Source of the DNA: Leisingera caerulea DSM 24564
GTDB lineage: Bacteria; Pseudomonadota; Alphaproteobacteria; Rhodobacterales; Rhodobacteraceae
Length of the DNA stretch: 64,000 nt
Assembly: GCF_000473325.1 (NCBI RefSeq)
Contig: NZ_AXBI01000001.1
Location: 162,357-226,356 of the forward strand
Direction of reading: 5' to 3'
Shown: positions 16,369-25,543 of the stretch, piece by piece
How positions within the stretch are numbered: position 1 is the stretch's first letter
How the letters are laid out: each line of letters begins with the position of its first letter
Made by a program: the position numbers and the translations under genes
Notes under the pieces: generated by a model
Told to the model about the DNA's origin: nothing
Database searches by the model: none
The model's input: the letters and a program-made list of their open reading frames with translations, nothing else

Positions 16369-17197
16369 GGGTCCGTTGCATTAACCATCGGGATGTCGGA
16401 GACATCGTTGCCCCAGGCTGAGGAGTGAGCGATGTCCCGGCGCAATCCGTTCAAGCGGCACAGGTTTCCGCGCGAGGTCATCCTGTTGGCGGTGCGCTGG
16501 TACTGCCGCTACCCGCTTTCGTGCCGGGACGTGCGGGATATGCTTGCCGAGCGGGGTGTTACTGTTGATGCCTCGACGGTTCACCGATGGGTGCGAAAGT
16601 TTGGCCCCGAAATCCGGAAACGGGCCCAAGCCCGACACCGCTCCTGGCGCGGGCTGCAATGGCATGTCGATGAGACCTACCTTCGTGTGGGCGGGCGCTG
16701 GCGTTACCTTTGGAGGGCCGTGGATCAGTTCGGCCAGCTGATCGATTTCCGCCTGACGGCGCGGCGGGATGCCAAGGCAGCAAGGGCATTTCTGCGCCAG
16801 GCGCAAGACACCGTTCGGTGTTATCAGCCGCTTACAATCGTCACCGACAAGGCGCAAAGCTATGCAAAGGTGATCGGCGAGATCAACGGCCGGCTCGGGC
16901 CTGATAATGCTATCCGCCACGTTAACCGCAAGTATTTAAACAATAGAATCGAGAGTGATCATGCCGCACTGAAGCAGCGATTGCGCACCATGCGCGGGTT
17001 CCAGACACTGGCCGGAGCGAAGGCCGCGCTTGCTGGCATCGAAACTTTCCGCACCATTGGAAAAGGCCAATTCGAGAATTGTGAAACCGGGGTGATCAAC
17101 GAGATCGCCTTCATCGCCAAACTGTTCCAGGAGGCTGCGTGATAGGCGAGAAAAGCCGACGACAAACACAGCCCTCTGCTGTTAATGCAACGGACCC
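16369..17197 (+). mobile_element. IS6-family element, 829 bp
   Basis: Perfect 17-bp terminal inverted repeats (GGGTCCGTTGCATTAAC at 16369-16385, complement at 17181-17197) flank a single transposase gene. The 8-bp flanks differ, so no target duplication remains. That is common when IS6 elements have mediated deletions or cointegrates. A solo copy of the same 17-bp end occurs at 29137. Confidence 0.9.
16432..17142 (+). CDS. IS6-family transposase
   Basis: 236 residues. N-terminal zinc-ribbon-like/HTH region (FPREVILLAVRWYCRYPLS, LAERGVTVDASTVHRWV) followed by the DDE core: first Asp in WHVDETYLRVGG, second in IVTDKAQSY, Glu in NNRIESDHAALKQRLR. IS6 transposases act by replicative transposition and by targeted cointegration. 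Complete frame. Confidence 0.95.
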   Translation: MSRRNPFKRHRFPREVILLAVRWYCRYPLSCRDVRDMLAERGVTVDASTVHRWVRKFGPEIRKRAQARHRSWRGLQWHVDETYLRVGGRWRYLWRAVDQFGQLIDFRLTARRDAKAARAFLRQAQDTVRCYQPLTIVTDKAQSYAKVIGEINGRLGPDNAIRHVNRKYLNNRIESDHAALKQRLRTMRGFQTLAGAKAALAGIETFRTIGKGQFENCETGVINEIAFIAKLFQEAA

Positions 17198-17256
17198 GTC
17201 CGGGGAAAGGGGAACCTCGGCCATCACCCGATTTGCGCAACAGAGTCGTTTCGTTC

Positions 17257-18180
17257 TCAAATCTCAATCGAAGCCAAAAACGCTTCGACTGCGGGAGTTC
17301 GGACATTTGACATCGAATAAACGAATCCGACTTTGTCATGCGTTGTTCGAAAGGGATATGGATATCCTCTCAGCCATGGAAAGTTGAGCAGCCCTTCTTT
17401 CGCAGAGGTTTTTATTGAAGGAGGGGCCGGGAAAAGCGAATAGCGATCCTGTTGCATCAGGATTTCTGCGATGAGGAGCCCATTGTTGGTTTCTATTCGG
17501 TTTTGCGGAAGGGGTTCCCGATGAAATGCGCAAAATCGTTCGAAATGTTCTCTCATAGGTGTGCCTGACAGCGGCAGGATCCATGGCTTTCCGAGCAACT
17601 CTTGTACGTCTGCAGGGGGCGGAGGGATATGATTTCCTGCGGCAATGATCATGCCTGTTTCGGCGAGAACGCTTGTTCCAAATCCACGCTGCTCAAGCCC
17701 CGGTTCAAGGCGGCCAAAGACCAAATCGACCCTCCCATAGTGCAAATCTTCGAGCAGTTCCGGTAGCAGCCCGTCTCGCAGTGCAAAGGTTATCTTGGGG
17801 TGGCTGTGCTTGAAGTCTGTGACCAGCCTGGCCATTCGATCCAAAAGGGAAACGTTGTGTAATCCGAGAACAATATCGCCATAGTCCAGAGACTCCACCA
17901 TACCGGCCAAATTTTCGAGCGCAAAAATATTGGCAACAACCTTGCGTACCGCCAGGAGCAGTTCCCGCCCCAGCTTGGTGCGCCTTAGCCCACGAGGGTG
18001 CCGATCGAAGATTTGCACGCCGAATCCATCTTCGATTTCTGAGAGTGTCCGGGAGACCGAAGCCTGTGCAACATTGAGCCGCTGGGCTGCACGACTGACG
18101 CTGAGCGTGTCGTCGAGTGCAAGCAAAATGTGCAAATGCCTTACCTTTAATCTCGTCCGGACAAAGTGCGAAATCTCCAT
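17257..18180 (-). CDS. LysR-family transcriptional regulator
   Basis: About 307 residues from the ATG chosen because the protein then begins MEISHFVRTRLKVRHLHILL; a start at 18216 adds 12 residues and lacks a ribosome-binding site. N-terminal winged HTH (LSVSRAAQRLNVAQASVSRTLSEIE), then a LysR substrate-binding domain (FGTSVLAETGMIIAAGN, PWILPLSGTPMREHFERF). It is divergently transcribed from the transporter-amidohydrolase pair across about 150 bp. This is the usual arrangement for a LysR activator of the adjacent operon (family knowledge; target inferred). The inducer may be the transported substrate. Confidence 0.9.
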   Translation of the reverse strand: MEISHFVRTRLKVRHLHILLALDDTLSVSRAAQRLNVAQASVSRTLSEIEDGFGVQIFDRHPRGLRRTKLGRELLLAVRKVVANIFALENLAGMVESLDYGDIVLGLHNVSLLDRMARLVTDFKHSHPKITFALRDGLLPELLEDLHYGRVDLVFGRLEPGLEQRGFGTSVLAETGMIIAAGNHIPPPPADVQELLGKPWILPLSGTPMREHFERFCAFHREPLPQNRIETNNGLLIAEILMQQDRYSLFPAPPSIKTSAKEGLLNFPWLRGYPYPFRTTHDKVGFVYSMSNVRTPAVEAFLASIEI

Positions 18181-18329
18181 TTGGCATGCATCCCTTTGGA
18201 AAGGCTTTGATATCATAAAAATGTTATACTAAGTGGGTTCAAAGTCAATTTTTCCGAAACCCAAGCAGACCTAACCTGCCTATGAGTGATGTACCTTTGG
18301 GGCACACAATTGGATTTATGGAGAAAAAA
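18181..18329. promoter_or_regulatory. Divergent promoter region between LysR gene and transporter operon
   Basis: AT-rich, with TATACT at about 18224 and an interrupted dyad (ATATCAT ... GTTATAC) that could hold a LysR-type operator. There is no experimental or strong sequence support for exact boxes. Confidence 0.35.
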
Positions 18330-19745
18330 ATGACTGGAGCTTCTATGAGCCATGTGTTGCAGGGCTTTGCCCTGCTCGGCCTGTTTCTACTAATCGGCAC
18401 GTTCCTCCGCGCCAAGATCGGATGGTTGCAAAAACTGTTCATTCCCGCATCTGTGGTCGGTGGTGCCGTCGGGTTGTTGATCGGGCCGCAAATCTGGGGC
18501 GACCTGACGCCGGTTCAATACCCCGCCGACTGGATCAAAATGTATAGCCTTCTTCCGGGTATCTTGATCATCCCGGTTGTGGCCTCGGTTCCGCTCGGGA
18601 TTCAGTTGTCCCGAAAGGGCAGTTCAGCCGGTACAGCGCGAAATGTGTTCAACATGTTCTTCCTGATGGCTGGGCTATTCGGTTTGCAGCTTGCCGTAGG
18701 CGGTGCCGTCGGCGCATTCTTCGCGACTTCGATGCCGGATCTCGGAATCTACGCCACCTTTGGTCTCGAAATGCCGCTTGGCTTCTCGGGCGGACATGGG
18801 ACCGCAGGCGTCATCGGCAATATGCTGAATGGCATGGGGTTGGAATATTGGGAAGTCGCACAGGGTGTTGCGGTGACATTTGCGACGATCGGTCTGCTGG
18901 GCGGGATCATCGCAGGCATCGTCATCATCAACTGGCTGAACAAGCGTAAGCTTCTCGATGGTGCCGCCGATCCGCAGAACCTCCCCAAATCCTGGCTGAC
19001 CGGTCTTGAACCCAATCCCGAGAAACAACGCGTTGCCGGTCGAGAAAGCACTGTTTCCACCTCGATCGACGTGCTGGGCTTCAACCTTGCCTTGATCCTT
19101 GCGGGTTCCGGGCTCGCGATCTTGCTGCGCTCCTTCGTGCGCTCACTCGACCTGCCGCTGATCGGCGTGGTCCCGGTCTGGGCCTATGCAATCATTGTTA
19201 TGTGGCTCGTCTGGCTTGCCATGACCCGTCTCGGGGTTGCTTGGTTGGTCGATCCGGGCACCAAGAGCAAAATTGCCTCGTCCCTCACCGATTTTGCCAT
19301 CGTCGCTGCGCTTGTGTCCATGCCGGTACAGGGTGTGTTGACATTTGCCGCTCCGATCCTGATCGCCGCCGGGATCGGCTTCATCGGGACCGTTGCAATG
19401 AGCGTCCTGCTGCCGCGGAAACTGTTTAACTCTGCGCCGTTCGAGCGTGCGATGCTTGTCTTCGGCACGGCCTCCGGCGTGTTCCTCACCGGTTTGCTGC
19501 TTCTCAAGATCTGCGATCCTGACCTCAAGAGCCCGGCGATGCGTGATGGTTCGCTCGCCTATTCGATGAACACGGTTCTGGGTTTTGTACTGATCCCGTT
19601 CATCGTCGGTGCCGGCGTCCAGTCGGGACCGATCGCGATCGCGGGTGTCGGGGCGGTCGTGCTCGTTGGGGCGATTGTAGGCATGTTTATCGTTTCTCGG
19701 ATGCGCGGTTCCGCATCTGCCGCTGGTCAGAAGGAGGGTGTGTAA
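18330..19745 (+). CDS. GltS-like sodium:glutamate symporter family (ESS) permease
   Basis: About 471 residues with roughly 12 hydrophobic segments. The ATG at 18330 is preceded by GGAG at 7 bp; in-frame ATGs at 18282 and 18318 are alternatives. Recognisable ESS features are the repeated GxxxG-rich reentrant segments (FGLEMPLGFSGGHGTAG, then GTASGVFLTGLLLLKICDP) and the N-terminal FIPASVVGGAVGLLIGP. GltS proteins take up glutamate with Na+. It precedes an AbgB-like amidohydrolase that can release amino acids from acyl or aminobenzoyl conjugates. Transport of an N-substituted glutamate is therefore plausible (inference). Confidence 0.82.
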   Translation: MTGASMSHVLQGFALLGLFLLIGTFLRAKIGWLQKLFIPASVVGGAVGLLIGPQIWGDLTPVQYPADWIKMYSLLPGILIIPVVASVPLGIQLSRKGSSAGTARNVFNMFFLMAGLFGLQLAVGGAVGAFFATSMPDLGIYATFGLEMPLGFSGGHGTAGVIGNMLNGMGLEYWEVAQGVAVTFATIGLLGGIIAGIVIINWLNKRKLLDGAADPQNLPKSWLTGLEPNPEKQRVAGRESTVSTSIDVLGFNLALILAGSGLAILLRSFVRSLDLPLIGVVPVWAYAIIVMWLVWLAMTRLGVAWLVDPGTKSKIASSLTDFAIVAALVSMPVQGVLTFAAPILIAAGIGFIGTVAMSVLLPRKLFNSAPFERAMLVFGTASGVFLTGLLLLKICDPDLKSPAMRDGSLAYSMNTVLGFVLIPFIVGAGVQSGPIAIAGVGAVVLVGAIVGMFIVSRMRGSASAAGQKEGV

Positions 19746-19746
19746 T

Positions 19747-21174
19747 ATGAATGCTTTTGTCGAAACGGATCGCCTGATCGATGAACTAAAACCCGGATAT
19801 ATCGATCTTAGCGACCGTATCTGGGGAATGCCCGAGCTGCGCTATCAGGAAGAGCAATCCGCAGCCGCTCAAATCGAGATGCTCGAAGCTGCAGGGTTTA
19901 AGGTCACGCGGAACGTTGCGGGCATCCCGACGGCCTTCATGGCTGAGGCCGGCTCGGATGGACCCCTCATCGGATTTCTCGGTGAGTTTGACGCGCTCGC
20001 CGGCCTCTCTCAAGAGGCCGGCGTTGCCGAGAAGCATACCGTGGAAGGCGGTGGAAACGGTCACGGCTGCGGTCACAACCTTCTGGGGGCGGGCGCCATG
20101 CTCGCCGCCGTTGCGACCCGCGATTATCTTGTGGCAAGCGGCAATCCGGGACGCGTGCGCTACTTTGGCTGTCCTGCAGAAGAAGGTGGCTCCGGCAAAA
20201 CCTTCATGGCGCGCGAAGGCGCTTTTGACGGGGTGGATGCCGCATTCTGCTGGCACCCCGCTTCCTTCAACAGTGTCATTGCGGCCAATTCTCTGGCAAA
20301 CATTCAGGCCTACTTCCGGTTTTCCGGTCGCGCTTCCCATGCCGCAGCTTCGCCCGAACTCGGGCGCTCCGCTCTGGACGCACTCGAACTCATGAGCGTC
20401 GGCGTTCAGTATATGCGCGAACATATGCCGGAACGGGCCCGCGTGCACAGCGCAATCACGAACACGGGTGGCATCTCCCCCAATGTCGTCCAAGATTACG
20501 CAGAGGCGCTCTACCTGATCCGTTCCCCGCAGGTGTCCGAAGTGATGGCTTTGTTCGAACGAGTCAGGAAAGTGGCCGAAGGCGCCGCGATGATGACCGA
20601 GACGACTGTTGAGGTCGAAATCGACAAGGCCTGTTCGAACCTCCTGCGCAACTCGACTCTGGACCAGTTGATGCAAGCAGAGATGGAGCGTGTCGGCGGC
20701 ATCCAATTCGGCCAAGAGGACAAAGCCTTCGCGGCGGAAATTCAGAAAACCCTATCTGCGGCCGATATTGCGGCAGTTTATGACATGTTCAATCTAGAGC
20801 AAAAGGGAGACGTGCCGCCACTCGCCGGTCAGGTTCTTTCAGTACCAACACCCGACATGGTCTTGCCCGGATCGACAGATGTCGGCGATGTTAGCTGGCA
20901 AACGCCGACGGCTCAGGTGATGACGGCCTGCCATGCGGTGGGAACACCATTCCACAGCTGGCAACTCGTCGCTCAGGGCAAGTCCGGCGCGGCGCATCAG
21001 GGGATGGTCTTCGCGGCAAAGACAATGGCGTCAAGTGCCGTAACCCTCTTTGAAAATCCCGAGCTGTTGCAGCGCGCTCGTCAGGAATTCAACGCGAAAG
21101 TCGAGAGAACGCCCTACAAGTGCCCCATTCAAAGCGACGTTGAATTGCCGTTCCGTCGGACGCGAAACGGCTAA
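19747..21174 (+). CDS. M20-family amidohydrolase, AbgB-like
   Basis: 475 residues. AAGGAGG 8 bp upstream supports this ATG over one at 19738, which overlaps the upstream gene. Metal-binding motifs of the M20D/AbgB group are visible: GHGCGHNLLGAGAM, GCPAEEGGSGKTFMAREGAFDGVD, FCWHPA and the dimerisation domain FSGRASHAAASPELGRSALDAL. AbgB with AbgA cleaves p-aminobenzoyl-glutamate, and related enzymes hydrolyse other N-acyl amino acids. No AbgA-like partner is present, so an independent acylase is equally possible. It is coupled to the GltS-like gene and probably under the LysR regulator. Confidence 0.85.
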   Translation: MNAFVETDRLIDELKPGYIDLSDRIWGMPELRYQEEQSAAAQIEMLEAAGFKVTRNVAGIPTAFMAEAGSDGPLIGFLGEFDALAGLSQEAGVAEKHTVEGGGNGHGCGHNLLGAGAMLAAVATRDYLVASGNPGRVRYFGCPAEEGGSGKTFMAREGAFDGVDAAFCWHPASFNSVIAANSLANIQAYFRFSGRASHAAASPELGRSALDALELMSVGVQYMREHMPERARVHSAITNTGGISPNVVQDYAEALYLIRSPQVSEVMALFERVRKVAEGAAMMTETTVEVEIDKACSNLLRNSTLDQLMQAEMERVGGIQFGQEDKAFAAEIQKTLSAADIAAVYDMFNLEQKGDVPPLAGQVLSVPTPDMVLPGSTDVGDVSWQTPTAQVMTACHAVGTPFHSWQLVAQGKSGAAHQGMVFAAKTMASSAVTLFENPELLQRARQEFNAKVERTPYKCPIQSDVELPFRRTRNG

Positions 21175-21259
21175 TGGCTCCCTGACGTCGGCCCGGAACC
21201 GTCTGCGCCGTCGTCAGGCCCGCAGATTATAGTGACCCGCGTCAATCTCACATTACTTT

Positions 21260-21311
21260 GTTTGGGATTGCCAAGTTGTTTGGGAGTGATTGAGAAAGGT
21301 TAGACCTCGGG
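21260..21311. mobile_element. IS6-family terminal remnant
   Basis: GGATTGCCAAGTTGTTTGGG and the following 30 bp match a related end-like sequence at 28876-28921 (shared TGTTTGGG and GAGACCTCGG) and resemble the GGCATTGCCAA end of the adjacent IS6 copies. It is a degenerate IS end with no gene. Confidence 0.45.
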
Positions 21312-21415
21312 TGCGTATTCCGACGTATTCGGCCACTGATTCCGATTTTATCCGGCCACCTGTACCGAAGTATTCGGCCACCCTTGACGCGTTGCCGTGA
21401 GGCATAGGTTTCGGG
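21312..21415 (-). mobile_element. IS21-family right end, separated from its istB by inversion
   Basis: Starts TGCGTATTCCGACG and contains three spaced copies of TTCGGCCAC/TCCGGCCAC, the repeated terminal sites typical of IS21 elements. The matching istB 3' end lies at 25544-25678, beyond two inverted IS6 copies. Joining the two pieces in inverse order gives a normal istB-to-terminus arrangement. Confidence 0.75.
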
Positions 21416-22224
21416 GGCATTGCCAACTTATTTGCACCCGGCTGAATGCGGCCTGCTCCGCGCCCGTCATGCGGTCATCTCGAGTGCGTAGCCGTTCCAA
21501 AGATCAAAGGCATCGGATCGGGCGTGGCGGTACGATGTGGCGGTAAGACGATAGCGGCGGGGACGGAAGAACATGTTGATCTGGTCATGTGCGTCCAGAA
21601 ATCTCTGAGCCTGTCCGGGTGACTTGAACCGCCCCATGAGTTTCTCTCGCTTGCGGGTTGGCCGATGGGATCCTTCGATCCGGTTGTTCAAGCCCTTGTG
21701 CGCCCGATGATCAGCATTCGCCACGAGGTTGCGGATCGGCCTGATGTAACTGCGCAGCTTGTCGGTGATCACGACCCGCGGCGCGCCAAACCGGTCGATC
21801 AGCCGCTTCAAGAACCGGCTGGCGGCCTTTGCATTACGTTGCTTTTGCACGAGAATGTCGAGCGCATTCCCATTCGCGTCGACTGCCCGCCAAAGCCAGA
21901 ACTTCACGCCATTGATCGGAACAACGACTTCATCCAAGTGCCATTTGTCACTGGCGCCCGGCCTGTCGCGCTTGATGCAATCGGCGAAATGGCGGCCAAA
22001 CCGGTTCACCCAGTTCCGGACGGTTTCCCGGCTGACCATCACGCCGCGTTCGGCCAGCAGATCCTCGACATCTGCCGTGCTCAGCGCAAACCGATGGTAA
22101 GCCCAGACGGCATAGGAGATGATCTCGCGGGGAAAACGAAAGCCCTTCAGGCGTCGAATTGTCGGCACGGTTTTCATGATGACCGCCTATCCCGACGGAA
22201 CCCCGTGATCAACTTGGCAATGCC
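21416..22224 (-). mobile_element. IS6-family element, copy A (809 bp)
   Basis: Imperfect terminal repeats start GGCATTGCCAA at 21416 and end at 22224. The element's protein is identical to that of copy B (25679-26487), in the opposite orientation. The outer left 8-bp flank GTTTCGGG is the reverse complement of copy B's inner left flank CCCGAAAC. That is the footprint of replicative intramolecular transposition with inversion. Confidence 0.9.
21467..22177 (-). CDS. IS6-family transposase (copy A)
   Basis: 236 residues: N-terminal FPREIISYAVWAYHRFALS, LAERGVMVSRETVRNWVN, DDE core with WHLDEVVVPING, VVITDKLRSY and NNRIEGSHRPTRKREK. Glu is in NRIEGSH. It differs clearly from the IS6 transposase at 16432. 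The same protein is encoded at 25726-26436. Confidence 0.95.
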   Translation of the reverse strand: MKTVPTIRRLKGFRFPREIISYAVWAYHRFALSTADVEDLLAERGVMVSRETVRNWVNRFGRHFADCIKRDRPGASDKWHLDEVVVPINGVKFWLWRAVDANGNALDILVQKQRNAKAASRFLKRLIDRFGAPRVVITDKLRSYIRPIRNLVANADHRAHKGLNNRIEGSHRPTRKREKLMGRFKSPGQAQRFLDAHDQINMFFRPRRYRLTATSYRHARSDAFDLWNGYALEMTA

Positions 22225-22356
22225 GGTCGAGCCGCTGGGAACCATTGCGGTGGCCGGCCGGCCAATTGGCGAGGTACACCGCGTCGGCGGCAAGCAGCGC
22301 ATCGTCGGATTTCGCTGCCATCAACGGCCTGGCTGGTGGAACGGTCGGCGCGGCGC

Positions 22357-22932
22357 TCAGCGCTCTACGCGGATCTGGTCGCTGGCGTGGATCACACCGT
22401 CCTGCACGATCCGGCAGAGCACGCCGCGCAGGCGCAGCGGGCGGTTGGGTTTGTGGTTGATCCACGCAAGGCTGTCGGCGCCATAGCGGTCGCGCCATTT
22501 GGCGCAGCCGGTGTTAAACTTGTCCGAGACCACAAGCACCGCGCTGCCCGCATGCAGGCGGGTGCCGGCGGGTAGGTTAGCCTCACTCATGTTGAGGTCC
22601 GCCACCATGGTGTCGCCGGGATGCACGGTATTGACCCGGTCGCGCCAGCACAGGTCCATCACCCGCCGCGGCAGGATCGAGACCTGAATGCGCGGGTCCG
22701 GGCTGCCGTCGGGCAGGGTCAGCCAGGGGGCTTTCAACCAGCGCTCATCGGCAATGCCGCCAGCCACGGTCAGGTGCAGTTGATCGGGAAAGCAGCGTTT
22801 ACCATAGGCAGGGCGGAAACACAGGTTGTCGATGGCGGCCGCGTCGCGCGGGGCGGCGAGGATGTGCGGCAGCGCCGCGTCGCATTCGGCGCGGCTGGCA
22901 AAGGCGCAGCGCTTGCTTGGAACTGTGGTCAT
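22357..22932 (-). CDS. MOSC-domain protein
   Basis: 191 residues. The beta-barrel MOSC pattern is visible: IQVSILPRRVMDLCWRD, GDTMVADLNMSEANLPAGT and the conserved cysteine in NTGCAKWRDRYG. MOSC domains carry sulfur to molybdenum cofactor or detoxify N-hydroxylated compounds; standalone bacterial forms include YiiM. It is the last gene of the minus-strand bioMNY group, 26 bp after bioY, so it is probably co-transcribed. A link to biotin is not established. One speculation is biotin sulfoxide or another cofactor-linked reduction. Confidence 0.75.
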   Translation of the reverse strand: MTTVPSKRCAFASRAECDAALPHILAAPRDAAAIDNLCFRPAYGKRCFPDQLHLTVAGGIADERWLKAPWLTLPDGSPDPRIQVSILPRRVMDLCWRDRVNTVHPGDTMVADLNMSEANLPAGTRLHAGSAVLVVSDKFNTGCAKWRDRYGADSLAWINHKPNRPLRLRGVLCRIVQDGVIHASDQIRVER

Positions 22933-22958
22933 CTGGCTGCCCTCCGCCGGCCTGTGGA

Positions 22959-23507
22959 TCAGCTGCGCGACAGTACGCTGGAGGGGCGGGCCTCGTACAG
23001 CGCGCCGGTGATCAGCCCGGCCACCACGGCCTTGATCAGATCCCCCGGCACGAAGGGCGCCATGACGGTCAGCAGGGATTCCCCCAGACCGGCAGGTTTC
23101 ATCAGCATGTAATAAGGCACCGCGGCCAGATACATCGCGCCAATGCCGCCAACCAAAGCCGCCGCCACGGCGATCACGGTGATATTGCCGCGTTGCCAGG
23201 TCTGCATCACCAGGCCAGCCACAAAGGCAGCCAGCGGGAAGCCGATGTAGAAGCCTGCCCAGGGGGTGGTGAACACACCCAGACCGCCGCGGCCGCCGGT
23301 CAGCAGCGGCAGGCCTGCGGCCACCAGCAGCAGGAACAAAAGCACCGACAGCGCGCCGCGCTTGGCGCCCAGCACGGTGCCGCAGAGCATGACGCCCATG
23401 CTTTGGGCGGTGATCGGAATACCGCTGGCCAGGGTCAGCTTGGGCAGCAGGCCAAGCGCGGCAATCATGGCGGTGAACAGGGCGATCAGGACGACATTGC
23501 GTTCCAT
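22959..23507 (-). CDS. bioY: BioY, substrate-binding (S) component of biotin ECF transporter
   Basis: 182 residues from the ATG one base after the bioN stop. Six hydrophobic segments, with BioY signatures GIPITAQSMGVMLCGTVLGAKRG, GGRGGLGVFTTPWAGFYIGFPLAA and FVPGDLIKAV. It binds biotin in the inner membrane and takes it up with the energising module BioM/BioN encoded upstream. Confidence 0.92.
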   Translation of the reverse strand: MERNVVLIALFTAMIAALGLLPKLTLASGIPITAQSMGVMLCGTVLGAKRGALSVLLFLLLVAAGLPLLTGGRGGLGVFTTPWAGFYIGFPLAAFVAGLVMQTWQRGNITVIAVAAALVGGIGAMYLAAVPYYMLMKPAGLGESLLTVMAPFVPGDLIKAVVAGLITGALYEARPSSVLSRS

Positions 23508-23508
23508 G

Positions 23509-24126
23509 TCAGGGTTTCTCCTTGGTTTCCAGAATGCCGCCACGGGCGCGCAAGGCGTCGGTCAGGTGGTCGGCATCATCAAGTGCGAGCAGGGTAAAGG
23601 GCACCACCACACGCCATCCGGGGCGGCGGCGGGAGCGGGCGCGCCAAGCTTGGGTCAGGCGCTGGCCGTTGGTGATCAATGTGGGCAGCAGGCGGATGAC
23701 TAGCGCAATCGCCAGTTCCATCGCGCGGGTGTTCAGCCCCAGCTGCCGCAGCGGCGAGGTGAGCCAGCGAAACACTGCAATCATCTCGGACAAGGCGGTG
23801 GTCATGGTGACCAGATTGGCCAGTCCCACGGTGGTCAGCAGCCGCAGGATGAAATGGGCACCTTCCGCGTAAGTGGCGGTGACGCCATGCCAGAGCGCAA
23901 GGATCGCCACAAAGGGCCACAGCACCTGCAGCCGTGTCATGCCGCTGAGGAAAAAACGTCGGCCCGGCAGCGCATAAAGCGCCAGCATTCCCAGCGCCGC
24001 AAGCGCCTGCAGGCGCAGATCGCTGAGCATGAACAGGCCAAAGGTCGCCAACCCCAACAGTGCCAGCTTGGTGCCGGCGGGCCAGCCGTGGGCGCGGGTT
24101 CTAACCGGTGAGGTGAGCGAGATCAT
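23509..24126 (-). CDS. bioN: BioN, transmembrane (T) component of biotin ECF transporter
   Basis: 205 residues from an ATG with GGGAGGGG upstream; an ATG at 24144 is possible. CbiQ/EcfT family: hydrophobic N-terminal half, and the cytoplasmic coupling helices with the Ala-Arg-Gly type motifs TQAWRARSRR and LTDALRARGG that contact the ATPase. It overlaps bioM and abuts bioY. Confidence 0.9.
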   Translation of the reverse strand: MISLTSPVRTRAHGWPAGTKLALLGLATFGLFMLSDLRLQALAALGMLALYALPGRRFFLSGMTRLQVLWPFVAILALWHGVTATYAEGAHFILRLLTTVGLANLVTMTTALSEMIAVFRWLTSPLRQLGLNTRAMELAIALVIRLLPTLITNGQRLTQAWRARSRRRPGWRVVVPFTLLALDDADHLTDALRARGGILETKEKP

Positions 24127-24823
24127 CGGCCCCTCCCTGGTCATGCATCGAGGCTAGATAGGCCTCCATGACGTCGTGGCGCGGGCCAGACTGGCGCAGC
24201 TGGCCCTGATCGATCCAGATCAGATGGTCGTAATCCGCCAGATCTGCCGGGTCGTGGGTGATATGCAGCAGGCTGCCCTGGTAGAGCTTGAGATACCGGT
24301 TCAGCTGCGCCTTGGTGGGGATGTCGAGCCCGGCAAAAGGTTCGTCCAGCACCACCAGCCGCGGGTTCATCGCCACCACCGCCATCAGGCAGACTAGATG
24401 TTTCTGCCCCTGCGACAGCGTGTTGATATAGGCCTCCTGCCAATGGCTCAGCCCAAAGCGGGCCAGCACCGCGGCGGTGGTGGCTTTGGCCTCGGGTTTG
24501 CTTTGGCCCTGCTGTTCAAGCCCAAAGGCCAATTCCTCGCCGACAGTGGGGAAGATGATCTGATGTTCGGGGTTCTGAAACAGGATGCCGACCTCATCCA
24601 GCGCGGCGCGGCGGTCGCGGGCCAGATCCTGCCCGTTGACGCGGATCTGGCCGCTGCTGGGGCGGGTCAGACCGGCAATAAGGCGGGCCAGGGTCGATTT
24701 GCCCGAGCCATTGCGCCCGACAATGCCAATCCGGCGCTGGGTTAGATCCAGAGACAGGCCGCGCAGGATCGTCTTGCCTTCGACGGTAAAGACGAGGTCG
24801 CAAAGCTCGATCCGGCTGGTCAT
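24101..24823 (-). CDS. bioM: BioM, ATPase (A) component of biotin ECF transporter
   Basis: 240 residues. Walker A GRNGSGKS (about 37-44), Q-loop LFQNPEHQIIFPTV, ABC signature LSQGQKHLV, Walker B LVVLDEPFAGLD and switch His in HITHDP. Single-domain ATPase of the CbiO/BioM type. First gene of the bioM-bioN-bioY operon. I found no clear BioR-type operator upstream. Confidence 0.92.
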   Translation of the reverse strand: MTSRIELCDLVFTVEGKTILRGLSLDLTQRRIGIVGRNGSGKSTLARLIAGLTRPSSGQIRVNGQDLARDRRAALDEVGILFQNPEHQIIFPTVGEELAFGLEQQGQSKPEAKATTAAVLARFGLSHWQEAYINTLSQGQKHLVCLMAVVAMNPRLVVLDEPFAGLDIPTKAQLNRYLKLYQGSLLHITHDPADLADYDHLIWIDQGQLRQSGPRHDVMEAYLASMHDQGGADDLAHLTG

Positions 24824-25190
24824 GGTTTCTGGTCTTTCCGCTGCTCGTCAATCTGCGGCGGAGCCTTGGACTGCGGCTGCGTAAATATCAAGCTTTTCCT
24901 GCCCGAGGGCACCGCCGCCTGGCCAGATCTGCCGCGGATGCTGAGGACAGCAGTGTCAGCCTGTCGGAGGGCAGCGCCACCGGCAAAAGTGATCGGCGGC
25001 TGCGGCTATTGGTATGACTGCTGCTGGCCGGGAAGCGAGGTGGTGGAGCGTTGCATTGGCTAGGGTCAGATGGGGTATTCGGCTTGCGCCCCACTTCCAG
25101 CCTCGGTCTCCGGTAGGTGCTGCGTCTCGAGCTGATGATAATACGTGGTCTGTGTGAAGCAGCCACAAGCATCAAGGAAGGAGACGCAGC
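24824..25190. other. Non-coding region upstream of bioM and of an IS110 fragment
   Basis: 367 bp between divergent bioM and the IS110 fragment. The right part presumably contains the IS110 left end (bridge-RNA side). The left part would contain the bioM promoter. An AAGGAG-type ribosome-binding site precedes the transposase ATG. No gene recognised. Confidence 0.5.
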
Positions 25191-25543
25191 ATGAAACATT
25201 ATGCCGGATTGGATGTCTCAGTAAAAGAAACCGCCATTTGTGTTGTCGACGACGACGGCCAAGTCTGCTCAGAAATGAAGATTGCGAGCCACCCCGAGGA
25301 GCTCTCTCTAGCCTTGAGCGGTATCGGGGTCCATTTCGAACGGATTGGGTTGGAAGCCGGTCCGCTGTCGCAATGGTTGTTCGAAGGGCTGGCGCGCGCG
25401 GGGCTTCCGGTGATTTGTATCGAGACACGCCACGCGAAGGCCTTCCTCAAGGCGCAGGTGAACAAGACCGACCGCAATGATGCGCGTGGGATCGCGCAGA
25501 TGATGCGGGTCAACCTATACCGTCCGGTGCATGTGAAGACCCG
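25191..25543 (+). pseudogene. IS110-family transposase, N-terminal fragment
   Basis: About 118 residues of a DEDD domain (MKHYAGLDVSVKETAICVV, GLEAGPLSQWLFEGL, NKTDRNDARGIAQMMR), then an abrupt switch to IstB sequence in the same frame. The C-terminal Transposase_20 domain is missing. It is related to but distinct from the transposase at 5373-6413. Confidence 0.85.

Noticed and set aside
16369..17197. 8-bp target duplication for the IS6 element
   Set aside because: Flanks CGATGTGG and GTCCGGGG differ.
24824..24950. BioR-type operator upstream of bioM
   Set aside because: Only a weak AAATATCAA-like string; it does not match the expected palindrome.
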